13,257 bases of DNA from assembly GCA_002254285.1 (NCBI GenBank), contig NIUZ01000161.1:1-13257 (forward strand). Direction: 5' to 3'. The stretch is from Bacteroidetes bacterium 4572_112 (lineage in GTDB: Bacteria; Bacteroidota; Bacteroidia; Bacteroidales; UBA1556). Position numbers and translations under genes: made by a program. Position 1 is the first letter of the stretch. Every line of letters begins with the position of its first letter. This document shows, one piece after another, positions 1 through 6,817 of this stretch. The notes under the pieces were generated by a model that saw only the letters and a list, made by a program, of their open reading frames with translations, ran no database searches and was not told where the DNA came from.

Positions 1-3
1 TAG

Positions 4-77
4 CATTTACCAATTTATCATTTTAGCATTTAGCACTTTAATAATTTAACATTTATCAATTTATTTCAGCATTTACG
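4..77. repeat. Degenerate AT-rich direct repeat upstream of the sulfatase gene
   Basis: Two imperfect copies of a roughly 28-30-bp unit lie 46 bp apart. CATTTACCAATTTAT at 4-18 matches CATTTATCAATTTAT at 50-64 with one difference, and each copy is followed by an AGCATTTA motif (25-32 and 68-75). The array may extend left of the window. It sits just upstream of a promoter-like box and holds no gene. I infer a decaying tandem repeat; a regulatory role is possible but unsupported. Confidence 0.5.
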
Positions 78-90
78 TTAAACATATTAT

Positions 91-98
91 TAGATTTG
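91..98 (+). promoter_or_regulatory. Putative Bacteroidota -7 box before the sulfatase gene
   Basis: TAGATTTG matches the Bacteroidota sigma consensus TAnnTTTG and ends 36 bases before the ATG at 135. No clear TTG (-33) element is visible at the usual spacing, so the call rests on the -7 motif and its position only. Confidence 0.4.
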
Positions 99-134
99 CA
101 ATCTTAATATTCAAAATAACACTAATACTCAAAT

Positions 135-2138
135 ATGAGCTTTTTTGGCGATAAAATAGGGAATACAAAGCACAATCTTAAAGCATATTTTGCTTTATCA
201 ATGTCATTTATTTTAGTTTTTACTTTTCTAAGATTTTACGACTTTGCCAATGTTTATAATCACTCTACAAAGCTAATGTCTGTTGGTGATTTATTTAATG
301 TTTTAGGCCTAGATTTCATGTTGGCAATGGCATTTTCGGGCTTAGGCTTTGTTATATATTTTATACTTACATTCTTAAGCTTTAGGCTAGCAAAGTATAC
401 TCTTTCAATATTATTCTCAATTATTATTGTTTCGTATATTGCTTTTATTCAGTATTTTAATCAATCATTAGTTCCTCTTGATCAGGTAGTATTTATTTAT
501 GATTTTAGTGATATTGTGGACATTGCTTTGGGCTCAGGCAGTATAAATGCATTCGAAATATTCATCTTTATAGCTTCATTAGTAGCTTTCTTTATTACTA
601 ATACAATTTTTAATAAAATTAGAATTTCGCGATACCTAATAGGATTATTTATATTTTTAATTATAGGAAGTGCCGCTGCTACAAATGTATTTATACTTTC
701 AGCAAAGAAATATAATAGTGAGTTGGCATACTATTGTAATGCTAATAAGTTTATATATTTTGTGAAAGCTGTGAGTAATTATACCAAAAGTGATGATGAA
801 ACTGATTTAAAGCAAATAATAAAATATACTCGAAATTATAGGAATTTAGATAATACAAATAAAGACTATGGAGCAATAACATATCCGTTTTTATTTCAGA
901 ACTCATATGAAAGTTCTCTTTCTAGTTATTTTGAACCTTTAAATGATAACGAAAAACCAAATATTGTATTTATTGTTGTAGAAAGTTTATCCCCTACAGT
1001 TAGTGGTAAATACACCAATAATCATAGTTTTACTCCTTTTTTGGATTCATTGGCAGAGCAAAGTCTATATTGGCGCAACTGCCTATCAACCTCAGAACGT
1101 ACTTTTGGAGTTTTGCCAGCATTATTATCATCATTAATTCCGGGTAAAGAGGGTTTTATGGCAGAAAAACGTCCCTACGATTTCTTTATGGCCTTACCTA
1201 AGGTTCTCAAGAAAAATGGTTACTCCACACAGATGTTTTATGGAGGTTGGACAGGTTTCACTCATATGGATAATTTTGTGAATGCCGCAGGTGTTGATAG
1301 TATATATAATGAATTTATAGATTATGACAAAATGCCTAAATCTGCAACAGGACATACATGGGGTTATGGCGATAATGTCCTTTTTAAAGCCACCGATAAA
1401 TATATCGATAGCGACACTTCTTACTTTAGTTTATACCTAACTTTAAGTACGCATTCGCCATTTGTTTCCACAGAGCCCGAATATATGAAGGCTAAAACGG
1501 ATAGTATTATAGAAACTATTACAGATGAAGCTATAAAAATCAAATGTCGTAAATATAATAGGCAGCTTAAGTCGTTTGTTGTATTGGATAACGAAATAAG
1601 GTTGCTTATTGAAAGGTATAAAAAGCGTCCAGAATATAATAAAACTATTTTTGTAATTACAGGTGATCATAAAGGTCTTCTATTTAATGAAAAGAATAGT
1701 ATTGATAAGTATTATGTACCTTTAATAATTTATAGTCCAATGCTTAATACATCTCAAGAATTTGGTGGCCTTGTTACTCATAATGATGTGTTCCCTTCTA
1801 TTCAGAATCTATTGAAGAATAAATATGGACTTAAGGTCAATAGAATGGAGCATTCACTTGGTCGTCAGTTGGATACTTCAATAGCTTTTCATGCTAATAA
1901 TATTATGTTTCCAATGCGAAATTCTAGAGAAATAAATCAATATATTAATGGCGAGTATTATCTGAATAATGGTAAATTATACCTAATATCTGATACTATG
2001 GAGATTGAAGCTATTAGTAATGATGACGTAAGAAATAGAATGGAGAAAGAATTAGAGAATTATAATAAATTACAAATCAATACACTATTGAGCAAAAAAC
2101 TAGTTTCCCCTGCCGAATTAATGGGTGATGATTATTAG
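135..2138 (+). CDS. Membrane-anchored sulfatase / LTA synthase-family protein
   Basis: This 667-residue protein has about five N-terminal membrane segments (roughly residues 18-38, 56-81, 87-106, 140-160, 166-188), then a linker and an alkaline-phosphatase-superfamily catalytic domain from about residue 274. Visible active-site elements are NIVFIVVES with metal ligand Glu283, the SERTFG segment with likely nucleophile Thr323, STHSPF with His440, and ITGDHKG with Asp511-His512. This order matches LtaS-type phosphotransferases. In a Gram-negative Bacteroidota member it would not make lipoteichoic acid. Transfer of phosphoglycerol or phosphoethanolamine to a lipid or glycan on the outer face of the inner membrane is the likelier role, but the substrate is inferred. 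The ATG at 135 leaves the first membrane helix intact. It appears to be a single-gene unit that converges with the ABC pseudogene 39 bp downstream. Confidence 0.88.
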   Translation: MSFFGDKIGNTKHNLKAYFALSMSFILVFTFLRFYDFANVYNHSTKLMSVGDLFNVLGLDFMLAMAFSGLGFVIYFILTFLSFRLAKYTLSILFSIIIVSYIAFIQYFNQSLVPLDQVVFIYDFSDIVDIALGSGSINAFEIFIFIASLVAFFITNTIFNKIRISRYLIGLFIFLIIGSAAATNVFILSAKKYNSELAYYCNANKFIYFVKAVSNYTKSDDETDLKQIIKYTRNYRNLDNTNKDYGAITYPFLFQNSYESSLSSYFEPLNDNEKPNIVFIVVESLSPTVSGKYTNNHSFTPFLDSLAEQSLYWRNCLSTSERTFGVLPALLSSLIPGKEGFMAEKRPYDFFMALPKVLKKNGYSTQMFYGGWTGFTHMDNFVNAAGVDSIYNEFIDYDKMPKSATGHTWGYGDNVLFKATDKYIDSDTSYFSLYLTLSTHSPFVSTEPEYMKAKTDSIIETITDEAIKIKCRKYNRQLKSFVVLDNEIRLLIERYKKRPEYNKTIFVITGDHKGLLFNEKNSIDKYYVPLIIYSPMLNTSQEFGGLVTHNDVFPSIQNLLKNKYGLKVNRMEHSLGRQLDTSIAFHANNIMFPMRNSREINQYINGEYYLNNGKLYLISDTMEIEAISNDDVRNRMEKELENYNKLQINTLLSKKLVSPAELMGDDY

Positions 2139-2177
2139 AAGTAAATTTATTGAAGGTTAATTTATATAACTATTAAT

Positions 2178-2607
2178 TTATAAAGCACTCTTAGGGTTTT
2201 CGTTTATTTCCTGTTTATGAACAATGCCATCCTTTAGTCTAATTATGCGGTGAGTATGTGCAGCAATATCCTCTTCATGAGTTACAATAATTACGGTGTT
2301 TCCTGCATTATGAATTTGCTCAAATAAACCCATAATCTCTATTGAAGTTTTGGAGTCGAGGTTTCCTGTAGGCTCATCAGCTAGAATGATAGACGGATTA
2401 TTTACCAATGCACGAGCAACTGCAACCCTTTGTCTTTGTCCACCCGAAAGCTCATTAGGGCGGTGGTCCATACGGTCGCCTAATTGTACTTGGTTAAGAA
2501 CCGTACTCATTTTTATGTATATCTATATCAATGCCATCAAGGGCTTTTACTATTTGATTTCCTACCTGGAAATATTTTTTTATTCCCGAAATTTCAATAA
2601 TTTTCAT
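2178..2607 (-). pseudogene. ABC transporter ATPase (MacB/LolD type), internal deletion
   Basis: The 5' remnant starts at the ATG at 2607 and reads MKIIEISGIKKYFQVG through HKNEY, the standard opening of a MacB/LolD-type ATPase. It shifts frame at about 2500 and stops at TAA 2496-2494 (37 codons). In another frame, the 3' remnant (from about 2503 to 2178) carries the signature LSGGQRQR, Walker B IILADEP, D-loop GNLDS and the H-loop VTHEED. The Walker A motif (GPSGSGKST), Q-loop and alpha-helical part, normally about 85 codons between these pieces, are absent. An ATPase of about 225 residues is therefore reduced to about 145 codons in two frames and could not bind ATP normally. A 110-residue product could in principle start at an ATG at 2510, but it would lack the P-loop. 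No partner permease gene is adjacent. The alternative explanation is an assembly gap collapse. Confidence 0.85.
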
Positions 2608-2649
2608 TCTTTGAATGATTTTAATGTGTTATTGCTTAGAATAACGAAA

Positions 2650-2694
2650 AAACATATTATTTATTTTACCGGTCAAAGGTAATAAAATATGTTT
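2650..2694. promoter_or_regulatory. Operator-like dyad between the ABC pseudogene and the hydrolase gene
   Basis: An imperfect inverted repeat pairs AAACATATT (2650-2658) with AATATGTTT (2686-2694), with an inner pair TTACC (2666-2670) and GGTAA (2678-2682). The dyad overlaps -7-like boxes on both strands, as expected for an operator in a divergent promoter region. The two inner arms are at slightly unequal distances from the outer arms, so the symmetry is not perfect. A regulator is not encoded nearby. Confidence 0.4.
2674..2681 (-). promoter_or_regulatory. Putative -7 box for the ABC ATPase pseudogene
   Basis: The minus strand reads TACCTTTG, a match to TAnnTTTG, 66 bases before the ATG at 2607. 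No convincing -33 TTG element is seen. Confidence 0.35.
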
Positions 2695-2695
2695 G
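2688..2695 (+). promoter_or_regulatory. Putative -7 box for the MBL-fold hydrolase
   Basis: TATGTTTG matches TAnnTTTG, about 108 bases before the ATG at 2804, which implies a leader of roughly 100 nt. It overlaps the right arm of the 2650-2694 dyad. No clear -33 element is visible. Confidence 0.35.
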
Positions 2696-2803
2696 TTCAC
2701 TGTGAAATAATAAACCATATATAAAACTGTTATAAATCCTTTTATTAAAGGTTTGATATAAAGTTTAATTAGCTATTTTTAATGTCTCTAAAATATTGAA
2801 ATA

Positions 2804-3778
2804 ATGGCAAAATATAAATATAATCCAAAATTACAGTTTGTAATACCCAATTGCAAAGGCAACTTATTGACTAATAAAAATGAGTTTACAAATGGTGATG
2901 GACAGGATTCTATTTTTAGTTTTTGGGATGTATTGAAGTGGAAATTTTCGTCTACTGATTATAAAAATGGCCGAAAAGATAAAGACTATAAGCTTAAAGT
3001 AATTAAGGATTCATCTTTTTTAGATTCTAATGAAGATGTGATAGTTTGGCTCGGACATGCTACATTATTTATTCGGATATCAGGCGTAAGTATTATCACT
3101 GACCCAATATTTGCAAGTATGCCAATGGTGAGCCGAAAGGCAGAATTTCCAGTTCTACCTCATGAAATAAAAGGTATTGATTATGTGCTTCTTTCTCATG
3201 CTCATCGCGATCATTTTGATAAAAAGAGCATAAAAATATTAAAAAATAATAATCCACAGATGGAAGTTCTTATGCCTTTGGATATAGGGGAATGGATACA
3301 AAAGAAACAGATAAAGAATCAGGAAGCTGCTTGGTGGCAGAAATTTGAAACTAAGCAAGGAGTTGAGATTGTTTTTCTTCCAGCAAAGCATTGGCATAGA
3401 CGTATGCTCACCGATTTCAATAAAGGACTTTGGGGCAGCTTTGTGATTAAAATAGGAGGGAAGAGCATGTTCTTTGCTGGCGATACAGCCTATGGTTCGC
3501 ATTTTAAAGATATTGCAGAATTGTTTCCAAATATTGATTATTGCATAATGCCCATTGGAGCTTATCAGCCACAGTATATGATGAAACAGTCGCATATGTC
3601 GCCTTGGGAAGCTATAACTGCATTTAAAGATATAAAAGGCAGAACTATGATACCTATGCATTATGGCACTTTTCAGCTTGCCGATGAATATTTTGGCGAG
3701 CCAGAAGAGGTAATGCGCAAATCCTCTTCAGAAGTAAAAATAAAGTTTCTTGCTGCTGGTGAGAGTTTGGAAATATAA
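2804..3778 (+). CDS. MBL-fold metallo-hydrolase, NAPE-PLD/UlaG-like
   Basis: This 324-residue, apparently cytoplasmic protein has no signal peptide. It has the metallo-beta-lactamase fold with metal-site motifs in order: WLGHATLFI (82-90), SHAHRDH (131-137), the KHWHRR region (195-200), AGDTAYG (225-231), SHMSP (263-267) and PMHYGTF (284-290). The arrangement HxHxDH, then H196, D227 and H286, together with PIGAYQP (250-256), is typical of the N-acyl-phosphatidylethanolamine phospholipase D-like branch of the superfamily. Family knowledge suggests a phosphodiesterase or related hydrolase on lipid-like or sugar-phosphate substrates; the actual substrate cannot be told from sequence. All expected zinc ligands are present. 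It stands alone, diverging from the ABC pseudogene and converging with the MscS gene. Confidence 0.9.
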   Translation: MAKYKYNPKLQFVIPNCKGNLLTNKNEFTNGDGQDSIFSFWDVLKWKFSSTDYKNGRKDKDYKLKVIKDSSFLDSNEDVIVWLGHATLFIRISGVSIITDPIFASMPMVSRKAEFPVLPHEIKGIDYVLLSHAHRDHFDKKSIKILKNNNPQMEVLMPLDIGEWIQKKQIKNQEAAWWQKFETKQGVEIVFLPAKHWHRRMLTDFNKGLWGSFVIKIGGKSMFFAGDTAYGSHFKDIAELFPNIDYCIMPIGAYQPQYMMKQSHMSPWEAITAFKDIKGRTMIPMHYGTFQLADEYFGEPEEVMRKSSSEVKIKFLAAGESLEI

Positions 3779-3831
3779 TAATTGTACTACTGTTATTTTA
3801 ATGGGTAAGTATCTATTTCTTATATTGCAGT

Positions 3832-3895
3832 ATGCTTACTTGTTTAATCGTAATATGATAGCAAAAGCATCCTTGTTTTATAAACAAATAAGCAT
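3832..3895. repeat. Long inverted repeat between convergent genes
   Basis: ATGCTTACTTGTTTA (3832-3846) is matched in inverted orientation by TAAACAAATAAGCAT (3881-3895), with one mismatch in 15 and a 34-base loop. In a minus-strand transcript the mismatch becomes a G-U pair. It lies between the 3' ends of the hydrolase (+) and MscS (-) genes. It could be a 3' mRNA hairpin, part of a bidirectional terminator, or the termini of a tiny mobile element. No long T-run follows it. Confidence 0.5.
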
Positions 3896-3966
3896 CTTAA
3901 ACAATTAAACACAAATGACAATCTTAAAATAATTAATTGTCTGTTTTCAAGGTCCATTCATTAAGT

Positions 3967-4008
3967 TCATGGTAGAGCCATGATAATAATATTATACCAA
4001 TTTGGTAT
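3967..4008. repeat. Two short palindromes at the 3' end of the MscS gene
   Basis: TCATGG-TAGAG-CCATGA (3967-3983) is a 6-bp hairpin. ATACCAATTTGGTAT (3994-4008) is a perfect 7-bp palindrome around a central T, and it touches the MscS stop codon. Neither is followed by a T-run on the minus strand, so a classical terminator is doubtful. The sequence TTATACCAA at 3992-4000 recurs at 6933-6941, at the start of the segment that interrupts the outer-membrane gene. Confidence 0.4.
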
Positions 4009-5936
4009 TACTCCATTCCTTCAAAAATAGGAACCTTGGCAAATTCAATACCCAACTTATTTTTAATATCCAATACCTTAAGTAGTAGTCTATGTTTTTC
4101 CGCCATTTCCTGATCCCAGTCATTTACCTTAAAGAAAACGTAAATCATTATTTCAATCCCTAGTTTATCTAAGTTGCTGATATACACCATGTAAAAATCC
4201 TTACGGATATTTTTAGTAGATTCAACCTCTTCTTTAATTTTAGCAATAAACTCTTCAATTTTGTCTTGAGGAGTATTGTAGTCCAAAAGTATTTTACCAC
4301 TGTAGCGTCTATAAATACGCTTGCCCATATTATCAATATTATTATCAGAAAGGTTGCTGTTAGGAACCGTTACAAGCGAATTGTGGAAAGTACGTACTCT
4401 AGTAGATCGCAAGCCTATTTTCTCTACTGTACCGCTCACATCCTTAGTCTCTATCCAGTCGCCAGCATTAAAACTATCGTCGGCAAAAATCATTAGCGAG
4501 CCAAAAAAGTTCTTTATGGTATCCTGTGCTCCAAGTGCTAAGGCAAAACCTCCAATGGAAAGCCCTGCAAGAAAGTTTATTAAGTTATATTCCAAAGCAT
4601 TGATAACAAAAAGTAGCGATACTGTAAATATTATCACTTTTGCCAAAAGGCTAAGGAAGAACACAAGTCCAAATCTATTGTCAAAGCTACCTTCGTGAGT
4701 GAAAAGAACAACTAGAGTATTTACAATATATACTGCTAATAAGGTAGAAACAAATATTTTAGAAATACTTATGAATTGCAAAAATATATGCTGTGTTTCA
4801 ATCGGAAAAGCAAAGGATGGTCCGTAATTATGTATTATATTTAGTGCTATCAAAAATGAAATAGAACTAATTAATTGATATAGATTTTTCTTCCATCTTT
4901 TTTCTATAAGTTTGTAAATTAGTCGCTTAACTATAAACTTATTAGTTAAATAAATAATGATTAGAATAACAATAAAGTAAATAATCATTAGAATTTGCCA
5001 TACTTGCAATTTGCCAATTGTTTGAAGATCGGTATGTGCCGCTAATTCTTTAAACTTATCGGAAAAGTGAAATATTAATTCAGCATCTTCAGCAAACATA
5101 TTTGAATGAACACTTGTAATTAATGCTGCCGTATTTTTAGAATATACCCAATTATCACCTATTTTTTCTAGATATAGTTCAGGGAGGTCTTTGTTAGGCC
5201 AATACCTGTGCAAATTGCTAATAGAGTCTAGATAAAAGGTGTCTCTACTTAGTTCTTCAAAGTCAAATAACTTTCTGCTTGTAGCTAGGTATATTTGCTT
5301 TAGTTTTATTGCCAAATCTAGTGCTTGTATGCTGTCAACTTTACTTAAATCAATACATTGCGATGCTTTACTAATGTCAAAGAGCGAATCGTCGGTGAAT
5401 ACAAGATGTGAGAGAATAGTGTTGTATGGAGTTGATAAATCAAGCTTATATTTTACACTATCATTTATTGCAACATCTAATTCCTTTTTAATTTGTTGGG
5501 AGCTTTTACTTTTTTGTTTTGTAAATCCAAGAACATACTTATTATATAGTTTGGGAATATTAGCAACAGTTTCTTTAGAATAATACCACTTTCTATTATT
5601 ACGTACTAAATAAATACTTTTTTCTTTTTGTGTAAGTATATATTTATTTCGTTCAATAATCCCTTTTCTTCGGTCAGAAACATTATCGATATTAAGTTTT
5701 AGTTTTTTTAATATATCATGCAGCTGAACAATTCTTTGCTTTTTAGTTTTGGGGCTAAGATTAGTGCTTTCAAAAGTAAAAACAGCAATACTGAGGTCTC
5801 GATTACTACCCTCAACAAAATAGAAATGAGATTTCACCAACTTCTGAGGAGTAGAGTTTGAAAACTCCCAATCTTGCTGAGCAGTGATTGTTAGTGAAGA
5901 AATAAGTATAAAAAATAAAAGAATAAAATGCTTCAT
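4008..5936 (-). CDS. MscS-family mechanosensitive channel with duplicated N-terminal domain
   Basis: This 642-residue protein has a signal peptide (residues 1-19, ending TAQ), a periplasmic region of about 290 residues, four hydrophobic helices (about 313-331, 352-370, 385-411, 424-448) and an MscS pore helix (about 451-485) with the Gly/Ala pattern GLSIGGFALALGAQDTIKNF. The beta domain (GDWIETKDVSGTVEKIGLRSTR, about 492-513; VTVPNSNLSDN) and the C-terminal alpha/beta domain follow. Such channels open under membrane tension and release solutes on hypo-osmotic shock. The periplasmic region looks internally duplicated: STP...SH at 28-37 and 168-177, and W-x-YS...T...I at 117-127 and 263-273. 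It is the second gene of an operon, 12 bp after the K+ channel gene. The ATG at 5936 gives an intact signal peptide. Confidence 0.92.
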   Translation of the reverse strand: MKHFILLFFILISSLTITAQQDWEFSNSTPQKLVKSHFYFVEGSNRDLSIAVFTFESTNLSPKTKKQRIVQLHDILKKLKLNIDNVSDRRKGIIERNKYILTQKEKSIYLVRNNRKWYYSKETVANIPKLYNKYVLGFTKQKSKSSQQIKKELDVAINDSVKYKLDLSTPYNTILSHLVFTDDSLFDISKASQCIDLSKVDSIQALDLAIKLKQIYLATSRKLFDFEELSRDTFYLDSISNLHRYWPNKDLPELYLEKIGDNWVYSKNTAALITSVHSNMFAEDAELIFHFSDKFKELAAHTDLQTIGKLQVWQILMIIYFIVILIIIYLTNKFIVKRLIYKLIEKRWKKNLYQLISSISFLIALNIIHNYGPSFAFPIETQHIFLQFISISKIFVSTLLAVYIVNTLVVLFTHEGSFDNRFGLVFFLSLLAKVIIFTVSLLFVINALEYNLINFLAGLSIGGFALALGAQDTIKNFFGSLMIFADDSFNAGDWIETKDVSGTVEKIGLRSTRVRTFHNSLVTVPNSNLSDNNIDNMGKRIYRRYSGKILLDYNTPQDKIEEFIAKIKEEVESTKNIRKDFYMVYISNLDKLGIEIMIYVFFKVNDWDQEMAEKHRLLLKVLDIKNKLGIEFAKVPIFEGME

Positions 5937-5948
5937 AATTATGAGTTT

Positions 5949-6584
5949 CTATTTGTTTGATGATGAGCTAACTTTTCCTACAATAACGGCGATAATTATT
6001 GTAAGGTATAATTGTCCAGTAATACCTGTTATTAAACTAATATTTCGAGCCATAGGGCTTATTGGTAATATTTCGCCATACCCGATGGTTGTTAAAGTAA
6101 TAAAGCTATAATAGATTGTATCTCCAATATCTTGACTACTATTGAAAGATATGGCTTCACTATTAAATAATAGTAAAATTGAATTTAGAATGGTAGCCAC
6201 AATGCCTATCAATAAATAACCACTTACGGCTTCAATTATTATCTCTAGATTTATTTCTTTAGTACGAGCAATTTGCAATATTAGTAGGGTAGTTACTATT
6301 ATGAACACCATTCCTGAAAAGAAAAAACTACCTATTAAAAACATATTAATTTCAGAGAATAATAATATAACCTGTAATAGAATACCTATATATAAAAATG
6401 ATTTTATTAGTAAAGTACGTTTTTTAATCGCAAAATTGGTGGTGAAAAATATTATTGAATAACTAATAATGTTTGCATATTGATGAAAACTAGTGTTTAC
6501 CAATAATGGGTTGATAAATATAAATATTAATATACTTATTAATAAATATGTTGATCGTGGAATTTTTAGTAAAAATCGTATCAT
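5949..6584 (-). CDS. Ion channel, two-TM potassium-channel pore domain
   Basis: This 211-residue membrane protein ends in a K+-channel pore module: outer helix (about 119-140), pore helix DTIYYSFITLTT (155-166), selectivity filter TTIGYGE (165-171) and inner helix (about 180-204). Additional hydrophobic segments precede it (about 13-30, 35-52, 60-76, 81-103), so it resembles the small Bacteroidota 'ion channel' proteins rather than a bare two-helix channel. No RCK/TrkA or cyclic-nucleotide domain is present. The filter predicts K+ selectivity in the inner membrane. It lies 12 bp upstream of the MscS gene on the same strand, which suggests a shared transcript and a joint role in ion and turgor balance (inference). 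The ATG at 6584 is immediately preceded by a -7-like box, so the transcript may be nearly leaderless. Confidence 0.88.
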   Translation of the reverse strand: MIRFLLKIPRSTYLLISILIFIFINPLLVNTSFHQYANIISYSIIFFTTNFAIKKRTLLIKSFLYIGILLQVILLFSEINMFLIGSFFFSGMVFIIVTTLLILQIARTKEINLEIIIEAVSGYLLIGIVATILNSILLLFNSEAISFNSSQDIGDTIYYSFITLTTIGYGEILPISPMARNISLITGITGQLYLTIIIAVIVGKVSSSSNK

Positions 6585-6588
6585 TATA

Positions 6589-6596
6589 CAAATGTA
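6589..6596 (-). promoter_or_regulatory. Putative -7 box for the K+ channel / MscS operon
   Basis: The minus strand reads TACATTTG, a match to TAnnTTTG, with only four bases between it and the ATG at 6584. If it is used, transcription would begin at or next to the start codon, giving a leaderless mRNA. No TTG element at -33 is evident. The alternative is a chance match, with the promoter further upstream in 6600-6800. Confidence 0.4.
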
Positions 6597-6759
6597 CTAT
6601 TTTTTTTGTGCATTATGTTTTTTATAATTTGAATGCTTTCTGATATTATTATTTTATCTAATTTATAGGTTTAATTATTTAATATACTTATCTATTTAGT
6701 TGATAGAGTAAGTCTTATGAAATATTATCTAAAGCGTTAAGGAGTAGTAAATTATTATG

Positions 6760-6767
6760 TATATTTG
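6760..6767 (+). promoter_or_regulatory. Putative -7 box for the disrupted outer-membrane gene
   Basis: TATATTTG matches TAnnTTTG, 50 bases before the ATG at 6818. A weak GTTA at 6736-6739 lies near the expected -33 position. The promoter appears to have outlived the intact reading frame. Confidence 0.4.
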
Positions 6768-6817
6768 TATTTCTAAGAATACAGTTTAAGATATTAAAAT
6801 TACCAAATACTAAAATC

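Noticed and set aside
135..2138. True lipoteichoic acid synthase
   Set aside because: The domain order matches the family, but the window points to a Gram-negative Bacteroidota host, which does not make lipoteichoic acid. Only a family-level call is supported.
2157..2182. Two copies of TTAATTTATA (2157-2166, 2173-2182) between convergent genes
   Set aside because: They are short and purely AT-rich, so expected by chance in this DNA; there is no stem or T-tract to support a terminator.
2178..2510. A short intact ABC-domain protein starting at the ATG at 2510
   Set aside because: The ATG arises from the junction sequence (AAT GAG read one base over), and the product has no Walker A. The upstream bases encode the true ATPase N-terminus in another frame, so a pseudogene explains everything.
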